The notes: generated by a model not told the origin, from the sequence alone. DNA of 64,000 nt from Nematopogon swammerdamellus (GCA_946902875.1 OX336337.1:2480001-2544000); one strand, 5' to 3'; numbered from the stretch's first letter, positions 41,655-52,540 are shown. A program made the numbers and translations.

Positions 41655-44600
41655 CTGTTGAACGTGATAAAAGATTAATGCGACATCCATTGCGGTGCTG
41701 AAAGATGTTTTTTGTTTATGGAAACTGACACGGTTGGCTAAATCACCTACAACATCCGTGATATCAGCCCATAACAACGGATGAACTTGGTGCTACGTCA
41801 GTGCTTCCCTTCGGTCGTGCCGGCTACACTGAACTGGACGGAAAACACAAACTATTTACATAGCCGTTTCGACCGACCTTTCATTCAGTGCGGTGGTAAC
41901 AACCTGGGCGGGTGAAACCCTACCACCTAGTAATATAAGAAGGGAGGAGGGATCCCTTAATCGCCTTTTACGACATACACGGGGAGAGATGCAGTGGGGC
42001 TATTCTTTTACAGTACCGGCCCCACACGGTAGCACTAAGTACAGTCTCGGGTCCTTCAAGAGTGGCTTGAATGGGCGCCTGGCAGGCTGACATGGCATTT
42101 CCAATCCCCGCATGCGATCGAATGTCCATGGGCGTCGTTAGACGCCCTTATGGTGGCTCGGCACCATATTATTCGTCGCGATCAATGAAAAAAGGTAGGT
42201 AAGTCAGTGGTACAATAACATAATTTATAGACGAACATTTTATATAACAGTTGACTAATTTGTCATGCTGCAGGTGGGTATTATTGCCTTACTTGCTGCT
42301 TGATAGTTATCTTCTCCGAATAATTTGCTAAATGTGGTGGACGGTGTTATGCTGTAATTAACAAGAGTACTTGCAGCACAACACCGGCTACTCTGCACGT
42401 ATGTTTGTTAGTACCTACCTAAGAAATGAACCAAACCATAAAGAAATATTTCAGTCTGCCTCCCAGCTCCTACAATTAATCACACACATACAAAAACAAC
42501 ACGGTGAACAAACGGAACTGTTTGCGCTTAAGTCCGGGAGTGTACCTACTGAAGGGTCTTACGCCTGGGAGAGGGCTGAAGAAGAAGAAGAAGAAAAAGA
42601 AGAAACGAGAAGAAGAAACTAGACGAAGAAGAAGGAGAAGTAACGAGAAGAAGAACAAGAAGAAACGAGCAGAAGAAGAAGAAACGAGAAGAAGAAGAAG
42701 AAACGATAAGAAGAACGACCGGCACGACCAAAGGGAAGCACTGACGTGGCAGCAAGTTCACCCGGTGTTATGGGTTGACAATCACGGATGTTGTAGGCGA
42801 TGTAGCCAACCGTGTCAGTTTCCATAAAAAAAAGAAGAAACTAGAAGAAAAAGAAGAAACGAGAAGAAAGCAAGAAGAATAAACAACAACAATAAGAATA
42901 CTGACCGCCCCTGCCACTGACTGTAGTCTGAATGTAGTGAGACAGGTGGCGCTGATGTCACCAGCTCTGGACTCTATACCGATGTTCTGTGCCGCTCTCA
43001 CCTCCAGCGACCTCGTCGGGGACTCCAACCTGTTTCGAGAAAATGGTTTCATTGATTTATCATAAAATCTAGTCACCTAGCCCAAGTCCCTTACTAGTTA
43101 CAGTGCTAGGCTCAAAATGTATCCGACTTTGTTGGTACCGCCGTACTGGATGTAAGATGGCCACATAACAGCCTAGGCTGTGTTCTCTTCTAGTCCAGTA
43201 TTGCCAGCAATCCAAAGGGAAGTCTCCGGTATGGCACCTGTCTTTGTTAGAGCATGTGCTTTAACCCCTCTGACTCAGCCATCCATACCGGATTACATAA
43301 TAAAAAAACCAGATTTGTACCACCGCACTGATAATGTGCCTAGTCCAGTGTAGCCAGCACGACCAAAGCACTGGCATTGCATAGCATCTAATTCCGAGAG
43401 GAACATTTTCTAATGGTCTCACGGGTCACGCAAGTTGTAATAGTCGACCATAATGTCAGTAACTAAAAACCTTTGGGTGTTAGTCCACCTACAAGCGGGA
43501 CTGACAACTCCTCGGTGGTAAAAGTGAGCATACCCGAGCCTTCAACCTCGAACCCAGGTCGTGTGTAATAAAAAAAATCATTCAGATTCAGCAACAAAAT
43601 ATTTTCGGATTAAAAATCGAAGGATGCATAAATTTTCCACACCAACACCTACTGCGACACTTACACAAGCTGTTTCCCAGCAGGCGCCCTGACTGCCGGA
43701 ACCTGAACAGAAGCGTCGAACGTGACGCCTCCAGGACCTGTGAGCCTGAGGGTCTCAGCTCCGAGGGTCACTTCGTCGCTGGTGGCCGCCATCACCAGCG
43801 ACCCTCGCGCGTCCCGGATCACGAAGGAGGAAGCCTCGCATTCCAGCTTGTCGTTACCTGGTCGCATTTTATAGGTTTAGGAAATAGTTAATGGTGTATA
43901 CGAAAATAACAGTGAAAAAGTCAGTCAAGTCATTACATATCACACACACTGAATTCCGACAATCGGGGTAAGCAGAGTCATCGGTAATGTGCTGCAAGAA
44001 CTCTGGTAAGTACCACGTTTCGAAAAGTATTTTAACAAGATTCTATCGATCAAGCAGCAAGTAAGGCACGACGACCCACCTGCTGCATGACTCGGTGGAA
44101 GTACCGTGCCAAGGTGAGAGGTGGCTATTCTGTCGCCCTTATGCACGGCATTGCTTATCCCTTAGTCGCCTTTTACGACACGCATGGGGAGAGATGCAGT
44201 TGGGCTATTCTTATTAAGTACCGGCCCCACACAGTTCTTAATTCATAACTTGAAAAAAAAATCTACTTTACTCACCTATAAATAACCTACTCTCTATAAA
44301 CCCCGCCTTATCTCTAGTGTGGATGCTGAAGTTCCTCGAAGACTCGATGACAATGGGCTGTCCCCGCCTCGACTTGATGGTTGAGGCGAACAGTGAGTCC
44401 AGAACCAGAGCCTGGCCCAACAGCTGAAGGCCGCCGGGGACTATCCTAAGTTGGCCCATTCCCTCCTGCAACCAATTTTAACTTTTCATCTATGAGCCCG
44501 GCGATCATAGCAACGGTAAATGCAGTCGTGCTAAGAGGTGAAGTTAAATATAAACGTGTAAAAAAATATAAAAGTGTAAATTCTCATGGAGGCACCCACT

Positions 44601-45543
44601 GTCGTGGGTCGGCTCAGCTAGAATGGATCCCAATTCATCTCCGTAGAAATTGTCACATCCTTAGTATTTTATATGGCGTATTCACGAGAAGCGATAAATC
44701 CCGATGTTAGCACCGTGGGAATTGTAGTAACTGCGTACATTGACCTTGGTGTTTGCCGCTATCTCACTAGATGCATTGATAAGCCCTTTGTTGGATCGAG
44801 TGAGACGGCTCATGAGAAATTGCTAGCAGCTGTGAGTTTGCTCATTTTAGAGAATATCCCCGTTGGTACTTATCTATCTTGAAATTTCATCAACGTAATT
44901 TTATGAGAGGATCGGAAGTTTTATTCCCAATAGGATCAAACTAAACTTGACCTTTTGAATAGTGAGAAATGGTTTTGCACTAGTCAAAGGGAATGCTTGT
45001 GGATTTAGTGTCTACAAAGAAAGGCTGTAACGGTATTTTCCTCCAAAACGATTGGAAATCTTGGGGTTACATGATCGTATGTTCTCCATGTATTTTTATA
45101 GAATGACGAATTGCAAATCAGCACAATAATTTAGTACCTAGTGGTAATTAAAATAGGGATTTATCTACTGCACTAGCATACTGCACGATATACCAAAATG
45201 GTTTCAATCCAACTGGGTAGCCCTGCGGTTCGGGCTTGAATCCTCACTGGGTTGGAATTATTGAATATATTGAAAGAACTTTTTTCAGATCATCTTATTC
45301 TAGTTATAATAAATATGTCTTACCGTATTGAAGTCCATGACCTTGAGAACCCATAGAGTTAAAGCTAGATTGACGATCATCATGAAGAGCAAACTCATGA
45401 TGAGTATGTAGAGACACTTTTTCCTCCAGCCATAGATGCCGACTTTGAAGCTACTACTGTACGCGCCGACCGCTTGGCTCTTGGGATCCCGAACGGTTGT
45501 GTTTAGTAAAGGGTCCGGAGTTGTCTTGTCTGCGTACGGGATT
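41460..45543 (-). CDS. Scgdelta: Sarcoglycan, gamma/delta/zeta type (5 exons, N-terminus missing)
   Basis: Exons, in transcript order: 45324-45543, 44276-44465, 43857-43665, 43029-42906, 41654-41460. They join in frame to 306 codons plus stop. Visible are a short cytosolic part, the motif [15 protein letters not shown] leading into a single transmembrane helix, an ectodomain rich in beta-type repeats ([32 protein letters not shown]), and a C-terminal cysteine cluster (LCVCASG...[12 protein letters not shown]). This is the order in vertebrate gamma/delta-sarcoglycan and Drosophila Scgdelta, type II membrane proteins of the dystrophin-glycoprotein complex in muscle. The length (vertebrate relatives about 290 aa) shows only a small N-terminal exon is missing. 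Introns hold SINEs and LINE pieces. Confidence 0.93.
41703..42020 (-). mobile_element. Chimeric SINE: B end module plus family A 3' half, copy 2
   Basis: Lies in the last sarcoglycan intron. 41703-41940 is the A 3' half on the minus strand. Across AAGGGAGGAGGGATCCCTTA it joins the B end module (ATCGCCTTTTACGACATACA to CCGGCCCCACACGG). Same junction as at 34410 and 63152. Confidence 0.85.
42042..42195 (+). mobile_element. LINE-3 3' end fragment
   Basis: CAGTCTCGGGTCCTTCAAGA, CCATGGGCGTCGTTAGACGC and an A-rich end. Intronic. Confidence 0.7.
42268..42405 (-). mobile_element. Family B repeat, internal fragment
   Basis: TGCTGCAGGTGGGTATTATT, CTTGCTGCTTGATAGTTATC and CGGTGTTATGCTG / CAGCACAACACCG. 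Confidence 0.75.
42576..42900. repeat. (GAA)n-rich array with an embedded family A SINE tail
   Basis: GAAGAAGAAGAAG with AAACGAG interruptions at 42578-42714 and 42830-42890. A family A tail (42715-42832, ACCAAAGGGAAGCACTGACG to TTTCCATAAAAAAAAG) sits in the middle. The array probably grew from the SINE's A-rich end, or the SINE inserted into it. ORFs here are low complexity. Confidence 0.85.
42906..43029 (-). CDS. Scgdelta: Sarcoglycan exon D
   Basis: Acceptor CTCGAAACAG, donor GCG|GTCAGT. The first base completes a Val codon (phase 2 entry). It encodes [33 protein letters not shown] and VAGA and ends in phase 0. SPTRSL and the acidic-Gly-x-I/M-x-A-T-C block match the family's ectodomain. 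Confidence 0.92.
43131..43308 (+). mobile_element. Family C SINE, 3' half (intronic)
   Basis: TTGGTACCGCCGTACTGGAT, CTTCTAGTCCAGTATTGCCA and ACCGGATTACATAATAAAAA. A shorter A/C-like piece follows (43309-43460: GTACCACCGCACTGATAATG, CCAGTGTAGCCAGCACGACC). Confidence 0.8.
43665..43857 (-). CDS. Scgdelta: Sarcoglycan exon C
   Basis: Acceptor ATGCGACCAG, donor CTTGT|GTAAGTG. Entry phase 1, exit phase 2. It encodes [20 protein letters not shown], then [18 protein letters not shown] and [14 protein letters not shown]. One Cys. The base before GT in the acceptor region gives an ATG-like triplet, which is intronic. Confidence 0.92.
43933..44236 (+). mobile_element. Family B repeat, near full-length (intronic)
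   Basis: TATCACACACACTGAATTCC, GACAATCGGGGTAAGCAGAG and CAAGCAGCAAGTAAGGCACG to the end module ACCGGCCCCACACAG. The second arm of the usual hairpin is deleted. Confidence 0.83.
44276..44465 (-). CDS. Scgdelta: Sarcoglycan exon B
   Basis: Acceptor ATTGGTTGCAG, donor ATAG|GTGAG. Entry phase 0, exit phase 1. It encodes [38 protein letters not shown] and [17 protein letters not shown]. GMGxLRI directly after the membrane-proximal LKVMDFNT is the family's most conserved ectodomain entry. Confidence 0.94.
44466..45323 (-). other. Sarcoglycan intron between exons A and B
   Basis: 858 bp. 44605-44690 translates on the plus strand as [20 protein letters not shown], a recognisable LINE C-terminal block. 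The remainder shows no recognised element. Confidence 0.6.
45324..45543 (-). CDS. Scgdelta: Sarcoglycan exon A (transmembrane exon)
   Basis: Acceptor TTTTTCTTCTTTCCAG, donor ACG|GTAAG. The first base completes a codon from a missing upstream exon. It encodes [20 protein letters not shown], then [20 protein letters not shown] and [19 protein letters not shown], i.e. cytosolic tail, basic stop and one membrane helix. Confidence 0.95.
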
Positions 45544-45709
45544 CTGGAAAGAAGAAAAATTTATTTAGTACAAAACACAGATAAGCGAAAGTGATACAAA
45601 CAGGAGGAGGTCTAAGGCCGAGCAGTGCACATATCGAAGTGAGTAATAAATGAGAGAAAGAGGCCGAATACCTGACCGAATTACTGGATTGCTTACTTGG
45701 CGCGATCCA

Positions 45710-46013
45710 TTTTTGTATGCAATACGTTATGGGTGGATGAGTCAGAGGGGTCAGAGCACGTCATGCACTGACCAGCCAATATCACCTCCGAGAAGGTAGG
45801 TGCCATACCATATAAGGTAGGTGACTTCCCTTTGGATTGCTAATTATACTGGACTAGATGAGAACACAGCCGAGGCTGCTATGCGGTCATCTTACCTCCA
45901 GCACGGTGGCATCAACACAGTCGGCTACTATTTGAGCCTACCACCTAGTAATGGGTAAGGGAAGATACCTACAGTCTTACACCGGCACCGAACAGTGAAG
46001 CAGCAGGTGTAGT
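45710..46013 (-). mobile_element. Family C SINE, near full-length without head
   Basis: Minus-strand order from CTACACCTGCTGCTTCACTG through CCATTACTAGGTGGTAGGCT and CTCATCTAGTCCAGTATAAT to TCGGAGGTGATATTGGCTGG and CACCCATAACGTATTGC. It lies just upstream of the first visible sarcoglycan exon. Confidence 0.82.
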
Positions 46014-46399
46014 TTATAGTTTGTATTTTTTTACAATCTGGGCACATTCCAGTTTAAATTCAGTGCACACATTCAGGTGCCATATAGGTAAACTACGAAC
46101 AACACAATATCGAGAACGGAGCCGAGAGCAAAGGGCGTTATGTAGCTCAGGTAGATCGCTGGAGGAAGGCCCATTGCTTAGCTCGGTATGTGAGGAACGC
46201 TTTACACGGGCGCATTCCTGAGATGTATGTACTACAAGGTAATTGTTCTGTGTTGAGTCGGGCGTGCGGTGAAATGGTTAGTGATGAATAGTGATGTTGG
46301 ATTGATGATGTCTGGAGAGCTGAACAAACATTCTTTCCTACGTAGTGTACATGTAAGTATTTGTGTGTTAAATATATTAAGTACCTACGTATATTTATT

Positions 46400-46604
46400 A
46401 TTTGTACCTCGGGTTGGTATTAAGAATACCACCCCTAAGAGCAAGATGAACACTTTCACACTAAGGAATTTTTCAATCACCCACTTCCCGTCAACCGATT
46501 TTAATATTATGTGCAAAGAGTTTGTATTAAATCGCTGAAGGGGCGCAGCGACGTAATACAAACTCTTTGATTATGTGATATTACTAAAAAGAATAAAATA
46601 AAAC
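46400..46604. repeat. Flank repeat of the fold-back, also at 61720-61940
   Basis: TTAAGAATACCACCCCTAAG, CACTAAGGAATTTTTCAATC and CACCCACTTCCCGTCAACCG recur inverted at 61735-61820. In both places this block adjoins a GAAGGCGGTACAAAAG fold-back. Confidence 0.75.
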
Positions 46605-46817
46605 AAACTGTTTAAAAAAACATTGAACCGACTTCAAACCCTAAAAAGTATTAAATAATATTTTGATCTTGAGTAGAAGGCGGTACAAAAGCACACCTGA
46701 AAATGTATAGATGGGCCCTTTTGTGCTTTTGTACCGCCTTCTATTCAAGATCATAATATTATTTAATACTTTTTAGGGTTTAAGTCGGTTCAATGTTTTT
46801 TAAAATAGTTTTTTTAC
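46605..46817. mobile_element. Fold-back element, copy 1
   Basis: Arms AACATTGAACCGACTTCAAA, TAAAAAGTATTAAATAATAT and TGAGTAGAAGGCGGTACAAA are repeated inverted around a ~25-bp centre. Copy 2 is at 61479-61697. Confidence 0.88.
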
Positions 46818-46884
46818 AATATCTACTATCCTAATTTTACCATATTTGTCATAGATCTCTAGAATCCTATGAGTGTAAAAGGGT

Positions 46885-46985
46885 GTGGCGGTCGGTGTTG
46901 TGCTGTAAAATTTACAAAAGTCCTCGCAGCACAACACATATTTCTCCGCTTACCCCGATTGGATACAACTTGTGGTATATGTAGT
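46885..46985 (-). mobile_element. Family B repeat, 3' part
   Basis: GGTCGGTGTTGTGCTGTAAA, CGCAGCACAACAC, CTCCGCTTACCCCGATTGG. Confidence 0.7.
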
Positions 46986-48353
46986 ATGACCAGCAATAGC
47001 TCCCGTACACTGGCTTTTATTTTGATAGTTTTAATCCATGTACTGCAGAACGTGGCCAAACGTCGACGTATGGCGCGAGTTTCAAGGCCGAGCTTCGTAT
47101 AATTAATCGATGACTTTCTCAAAAAAAATTTATAGTGATGGTGCGAGGCCGAAAGCCAAGCTATGTATGTATAGGTCAACAAAGTACTTCCTAAAAGGAA
47201 GTAGGAGGACAGTAAGAGGATCATCTTATTGAAATAGTCACTGTAATAAGCGATTAACTCATAAAAAATCTACAGATCTTACACTACGCGCAATTATCAA
47301 AGGCATTGAAAATGTAATTTAGAAATAAAGAACACGATAAAATTTGACAAATTTGTTTTATTGAACGAAAAGAAACCATCGATCTTACAAAAGATTCAGA
47401 ACTATATGTGGTCCAAATTGTAACTACATAGTTAATAGGAATTCATTCTTTATCGTACTGACGATAAAGTGAACGGAGCGCAGACTGACCTCGCGCGTAT
47501 GGGACCCGCTACCGCCTACAGTTTTTATCCGCCCGCCTCCTAAGATGGCTTAAACTGTAGCTTAATTGAATCCCGAGATTATTTTTTTTCTGGTTCTTGA
47601 ATAGCGAGTTAAAAAAAAGTTATTGGGAAATTCTTGATCAAAGTCGGCGAAAACATTTTGAATTTTTGAAAATTTTTGGAAAATCTCAAAAAGTTACCGA
47701 CCGATTTTGGGAATTCAAATTGCACTTTGAAGCCCTTCGGCAGACGCACATTTTGACATATGGCCCATCCGTGTACCTCTGATATCTGCAAAACTACAGG
47801 CAAATGTCACAATTTCATAAATCGGTGCACTATACTCGATCACGAAAACATAAACATTTTCAATGTTAAAAATCTAATTTTATCGGTTATTGTAACATCT
47901 CGCCTTACCATTCAATATTCCGCCCCAAGGGATAAAAGCCTCCGTCCAACTTTTATAGAAAATATTTAATTTAATTAACCTGATGATAATAACTGCCAAC
48001 TTTCACCTGCGAACTTCAGGCCCACGAGCGTGACCAGCCTCTCTGATAGGCGTACGCGAGCGTTATAAAGTGTTCGAAACTTACGGAAGGGGTCCAATGA
48101 TTTGGTAGATAGCTCTTATTTCGATAGCCATAAGGACTAGCACACACTAGCGGCTTGAGTGCGTTTATTCTTGAAATGATAGCTCTTATCGAACAGAACA
48201 GGAACGTGGCACAATTTATATAAGTTTGTCGAGCGACAGAGCGGGAAAAACGTAGCTACATTTTGACCACGCGTGCGCGAATGTCCTTTTGAACGAGCGT
48301 AATATGTAGCTAAAACTTGGATACAATTTGTTCTACAAGATTACCGATAATTT
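46986..48353. other. No gene seen; degenerate CGAGGCCGAAGGCC-type repeats
   Basis: 47085-47200 carries AAGGCCGAGCTTCGTATAAT and GCGAGGCCGAAAGCCAAGCT units of a dispersed tandem family. 47590-47975 has open frames on both strands (about 60 codons) without family signals. Confidence 0.4.
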
Positions 48354-48757
48354 CATGGGAAGTGCTCGGAGGAACAGTTTGACGCGATCCCGCCATTCCC
48401 TTTCCACCTTTGCACAAAGCTTGCAATGGGCAGGGATTGCATCCCTACACGCTGGGATTACCGCGGATGCGTATCAATCGGTTCTGCAGATCTTTCCTCC
48501 ACAGTACCGGTAAACTCTGGAACGCTCTCCCTGCCTACATATTTCACCCCATGTGTAATTAAACGATATAATAAAAAAATACAAAATATATACCAGCCAG
48601 ACAGTAGCGGTAGTTCATAAAAGAAGTAGTCTCGGAAGTAGTCTCTTCCAAGATGGGCGTGAATATGGCACCTGTCAAGCCGGCGTGGCATTCGCGACCC
48701 CCGCATACAACCGAACATACATGGGCGTCATTAAACGTCGCGCTCTCTATAAAAAAA
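48354..48757 (+). mobile_element. LINE-3 3' end with a ~75-bp internal insertion
   Basis: GGGAAGTGCTCGGAGGAACA, CAGATCTTTCCTCCACAGTA and GGAACGCTCTCCCTGCCTAC. AT-rich insertion at about 48550-48622, then CCAAGATGGGCGTGAATATG to CTCTCTATAAAAAAA. Confidence 0.78.
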
Positions 48758-49554
48758 TGTACAGAGAGTCGTAAAGAGAATAAAATAAAAAAATAATCCT
48801 TTCGCCCTCAACAGGAATACAAGTCAAAAATAAAAATATGTTTATTCCTAACAGAGAAATCGGAAACATGCCTCGAATCAAACTTGTTCAATTCTAGTTT
48901 TGACATTTGCGATCCCCTTGTGTGAGCGCGATACGTTGTTCCCTTCCCACATAAATCAAAAAGTTAAGTCGAAACAACAAAAACAGATTACTCCTCATGA
49001 TTCATATCAATGTATAAATCTTTCTACGGCTTATCTTGTAATCTTGTATCAAAGTTAATTCCATGCATAATTCATACCTTCGATTCCGCGATCGCAAAGT
49101 TTTCGACGCGGCAACGCGGGAAGTAGGAAACAGGTCTTTCGTACTATTTTCTCGCTTTTCGTCGCAACTTGGCGGAGCGAATACGACATAAGTCTACGAA
49201 CGTCTGCGTGATCGTGGAAAATGTGCAAGGCTAGGCGTACTATGAGCGAGGACTTTGTTTAAATGTTCGTTTAGGTTAGTTACTGCTCAATTTTGCTCGT
49301 CTTTGGAACGCGCCGCCGCACTAGGTCCGTCACTCCCAAACTTTAAATTCTTTTAAAAAGTCATTGAAGAACTTCTACCTTTTACCTAAGAACCTCTATA
49401 CATGTGTATGTATGTATGTATTGTGCTATTTGCATCTTATGTATTGTATAAATAGGTATGTATGTTACATGTAGGTATATTCATAAAATAATTCCTCCTC
49501 CCTTTCGCTTGCACTACCCATATTTCTTTCTTTGTATTTTATTCCTCATCACCC
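48758..49554. other. No gene seen
   Basis: Mixed AT-rich DNA. A short (TATG)n run lies at 49405-49420. 49085-49250 is GC-richer without a recognised protein. Confidence 0.3.
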
Positions 49555-49690
49555 AAAGGTTGACTGGAAGAAATCACTTGTAGTGATAAGTCCGCCTTTG
49601 CGCACTCCTGTATTTCTTGTTTCTTGTCGTGTGCTGTTCTTCCTTCAATTTTTGTGCAATAAAGAGTTTCTATTCTATTCTACATATTTA
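49555..49690 (+). mobile_element. LINE-4 3' end
   Basis: GTTGACTGGAAGAAATCACT, AGTGATAAGTCCGCCTTTGC, TTTGTGCAATAAAGAGTTTC, ending in a TCTATTCTATTC run. Confidence 0.75.
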
Positions 49691-49849
49691 ATTCTACTCT
49701 ATTAGTTACCCCTTGTTACACATTAACGTAATGTTTTCGGTTACGCGGTATATTACAAAGCGACTTACATTCGTCGACGTTTCGTTCTTCGCTTTGGGGA
49801 CATCCTCAGGACTCGCGGAACTATGAAGACCTGAAGGACACCCGACGAC

Positions 49850-49995
49850 GACAAGCTGCACGACTCGGTGAAAGGACCGTGCCAAGGTGAGAGGTGGCAA
49901 ACCTACCGCCTTTCAGCACAGCATCTTTTACTAAATGCACGGGAGAGATGCAGTGCGGCTATTATTTTTAAGTACCCGCCTCCACGCGGTAATAT
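49850..49995 (+). mobile_element. Family B repeat, 3' part
   Basis: CACGACTCGGTGAAAGGACC, GTGCCAAGGTGAGAGGTGGC and GGGAGAGATGCAGTGCGGCT. A fold-back relative of 39629 (TCGTCGACGTTTCG, GGACATCCTCAGGACTCGCG) lies just upstream at 49770-49848. Confidence 0.75.
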
Positions 49996-51257
49996 TATGA
50001 TTAACTACAAGCGAATACTCAAAAATAAGTCGGTAAAAAAAATTCTATTATAATATTTAATAGACCTACTTATCATAATATCAGTGGGACTTTGAATAGT
50101 GATCCTAGAAGTGACCCTAGAACTTAGTAAAATGGCCAAAAACACGTGAGCGATAAAGATTTCCAATCCGCAGTTCACTTAATATGCTTAGAGGTTTTCA
50201 TGCTCTTACGGAAGTGGTGCTCTCCAATGTTCCTTGAATATGCAGACTTGCTTATGCGCGAAATTCATAAAGCCAATGCTCAAGATGCCTAGGCAGTTAG
50301 TAATTTCTGTAAGGTATATAAGGTTAAACCCAGATACGACATACTGTGGTACGAGTGGATGACTGAACTTGTCTCAAGCTATGACAGAAACCTCTGAAAT
50401 ATCATTGTGGTTCCTACAACTAAAATAGATCCCTCCAGCCAATCTGACATTTAAAGGTAAAAAAAGGTAAAACATATGTATTCTTACAAACACAAAAATA
50501 TAACAACAGTCAAACAATAATAACTTAATTTATTGTCGTGTTTTATTTAAATTTTTAGGCGTTCTGCCCCTTAAACTAGCCCATAGGCTGTATTATAAGG
50601 TGCAGTGCTTCCATTCTTACAACTAAACTGAAGCGGGTTTGTTTTGTTCATCTCTATTTTTAAAAAGTTTATTTTGGAGGTTATTGACACCAACCAGGCA
50701 GAATATCATATATGATCATCTTCACCTTCGAGAATAATTCTTTTTGAATTCTTTCACCATATCCTTTAAACTTTTTGCGCAATACACTTAGCAAAAAAGA
50801 GCCCGCAAATCAAACGTTGTTGGTAAGCTAATTCCGCCGAAAAAGGGCTCAACTCTTTGCTAGTAGGGCTGTTTCAAAATGTAGTACTAGGGATGATTAA
50901 ATGGGCTCGCGCGGTGTAGCGTGCGCCTTACTGCCTAGCCGGCTGCAGACTGCGCTCTAGGTAATAAATAACAAGAAGTATCTAAAGCCAGGCGTGACCC
51001 ACACCCCTCGCACCTAACACACCCCACACACCCTCCGACTTTTAACCCCCTTCACAACTTCCGCTGAGTGTATACAGTCTGAGAGCGGGACTTCGGGAAT
51101 AACCTCCCCGAGGTCAGACTTCGTGAACACCGACTAGACGGTAGAATTTTAACATTAGCAAAATGCTCTCTGTTTTGGCGGCAAAGGGTATGGAAAAACT
51201 AATTTGATCAAATTGCGGTTTTAAGGACTCGTAAGCTTAAATTAAGAAACCTATAAT
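49996..51257. other. No gene seen
   Basis: About 1.26 kb, AT-rich, without a supported ORF. 50900-51080 is less AT-rich with CACACCCC runs. Confidence 0.35.
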
Positions 51258-51376
51258 TTTTTTTATTTTTTATGTAATCCGGTATGGGTGGCTGAGTCGG
51301 AGGGGCCAAAGTGCATGCTTCGACTAGCCAATATCACCTCCGAGAAGGTAGGTGCCATACCGGAGACTTCCCTAGA
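51258..51376 (-). mobile_element. Family C SINE tail
   Basis: TTTTTTATGTAATCCGGTAT, GGTGGCTGAGTCGGAGGGGC and ATATCACCTCCGAGAAGGTA to GGAGACTTCCCTAG. Confidence 0.85.
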
Positions 51377-51479
51377 AATATACAAAATGCGGAGTATCAT
51401 CGAAAGAAATTCTTAAAACGTAGAGCCCTTTTCTACCCGAGGGTCTATTTCATTCTAGCTTTTACCCGCGGCTTCGATC

Positions 51480-51770
51480 GCGTAAAATTCGTATTTAAAA
51501 AAAAATTGCATGTAACCAAGGGCGAGGTCATCGGACGAGCTTCGTTCAGGTAAATTATAAAACTTCTCAAATAAAGTAAGTAACGTAAGGCTAGGCCGAA
51601 GGCCAAGCTCCTTTCAAGCAAACGATATTGTTCACGAAGAAACTAAGTAACAAATCGCAACGCCGCCGAAGGCCGAGCTTCGTATAGGTAAACCATATAC
51701 TTTCTTAAAGGAAGTAACTAATGGGAGGCCCAAGGCCGAGAGCTTCATTCTAGTAAACGATATTTTTCGA
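51480..51770. repeat. Degenerate tandem repeat, GGCCGAAGGCCGAGCTTCG units
   Basis: About four units of ~70-75 bp. Each has a CGAAGGCC(A/G)AGCT core, then GTAAACGATAT and a TTTCTTAAAGGAAGTAACTA-like part. Related clusters are at 47070-47220, 52940-53100 and 60775-60900. Confidence 0.75.
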
Positions 51771-51810
51771 TAACGTTGTTGTTGTTATCGGGCTTTCTCT
51801 GGGCTATCCA

Positions 51811-51952
51811 GCAGCGGGAGCACAAATGCGTCGATAAGCCTATATCGATCGATAAACATCTATTTGCTTCGTTCGACGAAGTAGAATAGAAGAAGACGAA
51901 TAGATGTTTATCGATCGATATAGGCTTATCGACGCATTTGTGCTCCCGCTGC
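51811..51952. repeat. Perfect 54-bp inverted repeat
   Basis: Arms 51811-51864 and 51899-51952 are exact inverse copies (outer GCAGCGGGAGCACAAATGCG, inner TATCGATCGATAAACATCTA). The 34-bp loop contains its own small palindrome CTTCGTTCGACGAAG. Confidence 0.95.
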
Positions 51953-52240
51953 AGATATGAATATACGACGATTGAAGACACCCAGGTTATAGGATTCGCG
52001 AAACACTCATACACGCGTTTCAATTATAAGTGCTTGAAGACTTTCTCGCAAGAGAAATCACATAAATGCATAGTAAACTTTCGATTTTTCTCCAACTGCG
52101 CTCACTTCACGACCCCACTGCTCAGCTGATATGGATAATAGAGTGATGTGATGATATAGCCTACATGTTACACCGAGTTAAGCCCTATATTTTTGTGTGA
52201 ATGCCCTGTTGGGATTGGTTTAGTAGTTTGTACGTGATGC

Positions 52241-52540
52241 GTGCACAAACATACAAACATAAAAACACATACACATATAAACATACAAACAAATAAACAT
52301 ACAAACATACAAACACATAAACATACAAACATACAAACACATAAACATACAAACATACAAACACATAAACATACAAACATACAAACACATAAACATATAA
52401 ACATACAAACACATAAACATACAAACATACAAACACATAAACATACAAACATACAAACACATAAACACACAAACATACAAACACATACACATATAAACAT
52501 ACAAACACATAAACATACAAACATACAAACACACACACAA
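52241..52540. repeat. Minisatellite of ACATACAAAC / ACACATAAAC units
   Basis: About 300 bp of imperfect 10-24-bp units. Because the repeat lacks stop triplets, several overlapping frames stay open; none is a gene. A short degenerate relative at 55140-55235 shares the flank GCAAATNTCTTAAATG. Confidence 0.95.

Noticed and set aside
42371..43076. ORFs of 70-107 codons rich in Lys/Glu/Arg or Phe/Ser/Leu
   Set aside because: They translate the (GAA)n array; only 42906-43029 is real coding sequence, as a sarcoglycan exon.
47597..47969. Opposing ORFs of about 60-69 codons
   Set aside because: No domain, no splice or start context, similar length on both strands; chance ORFs.
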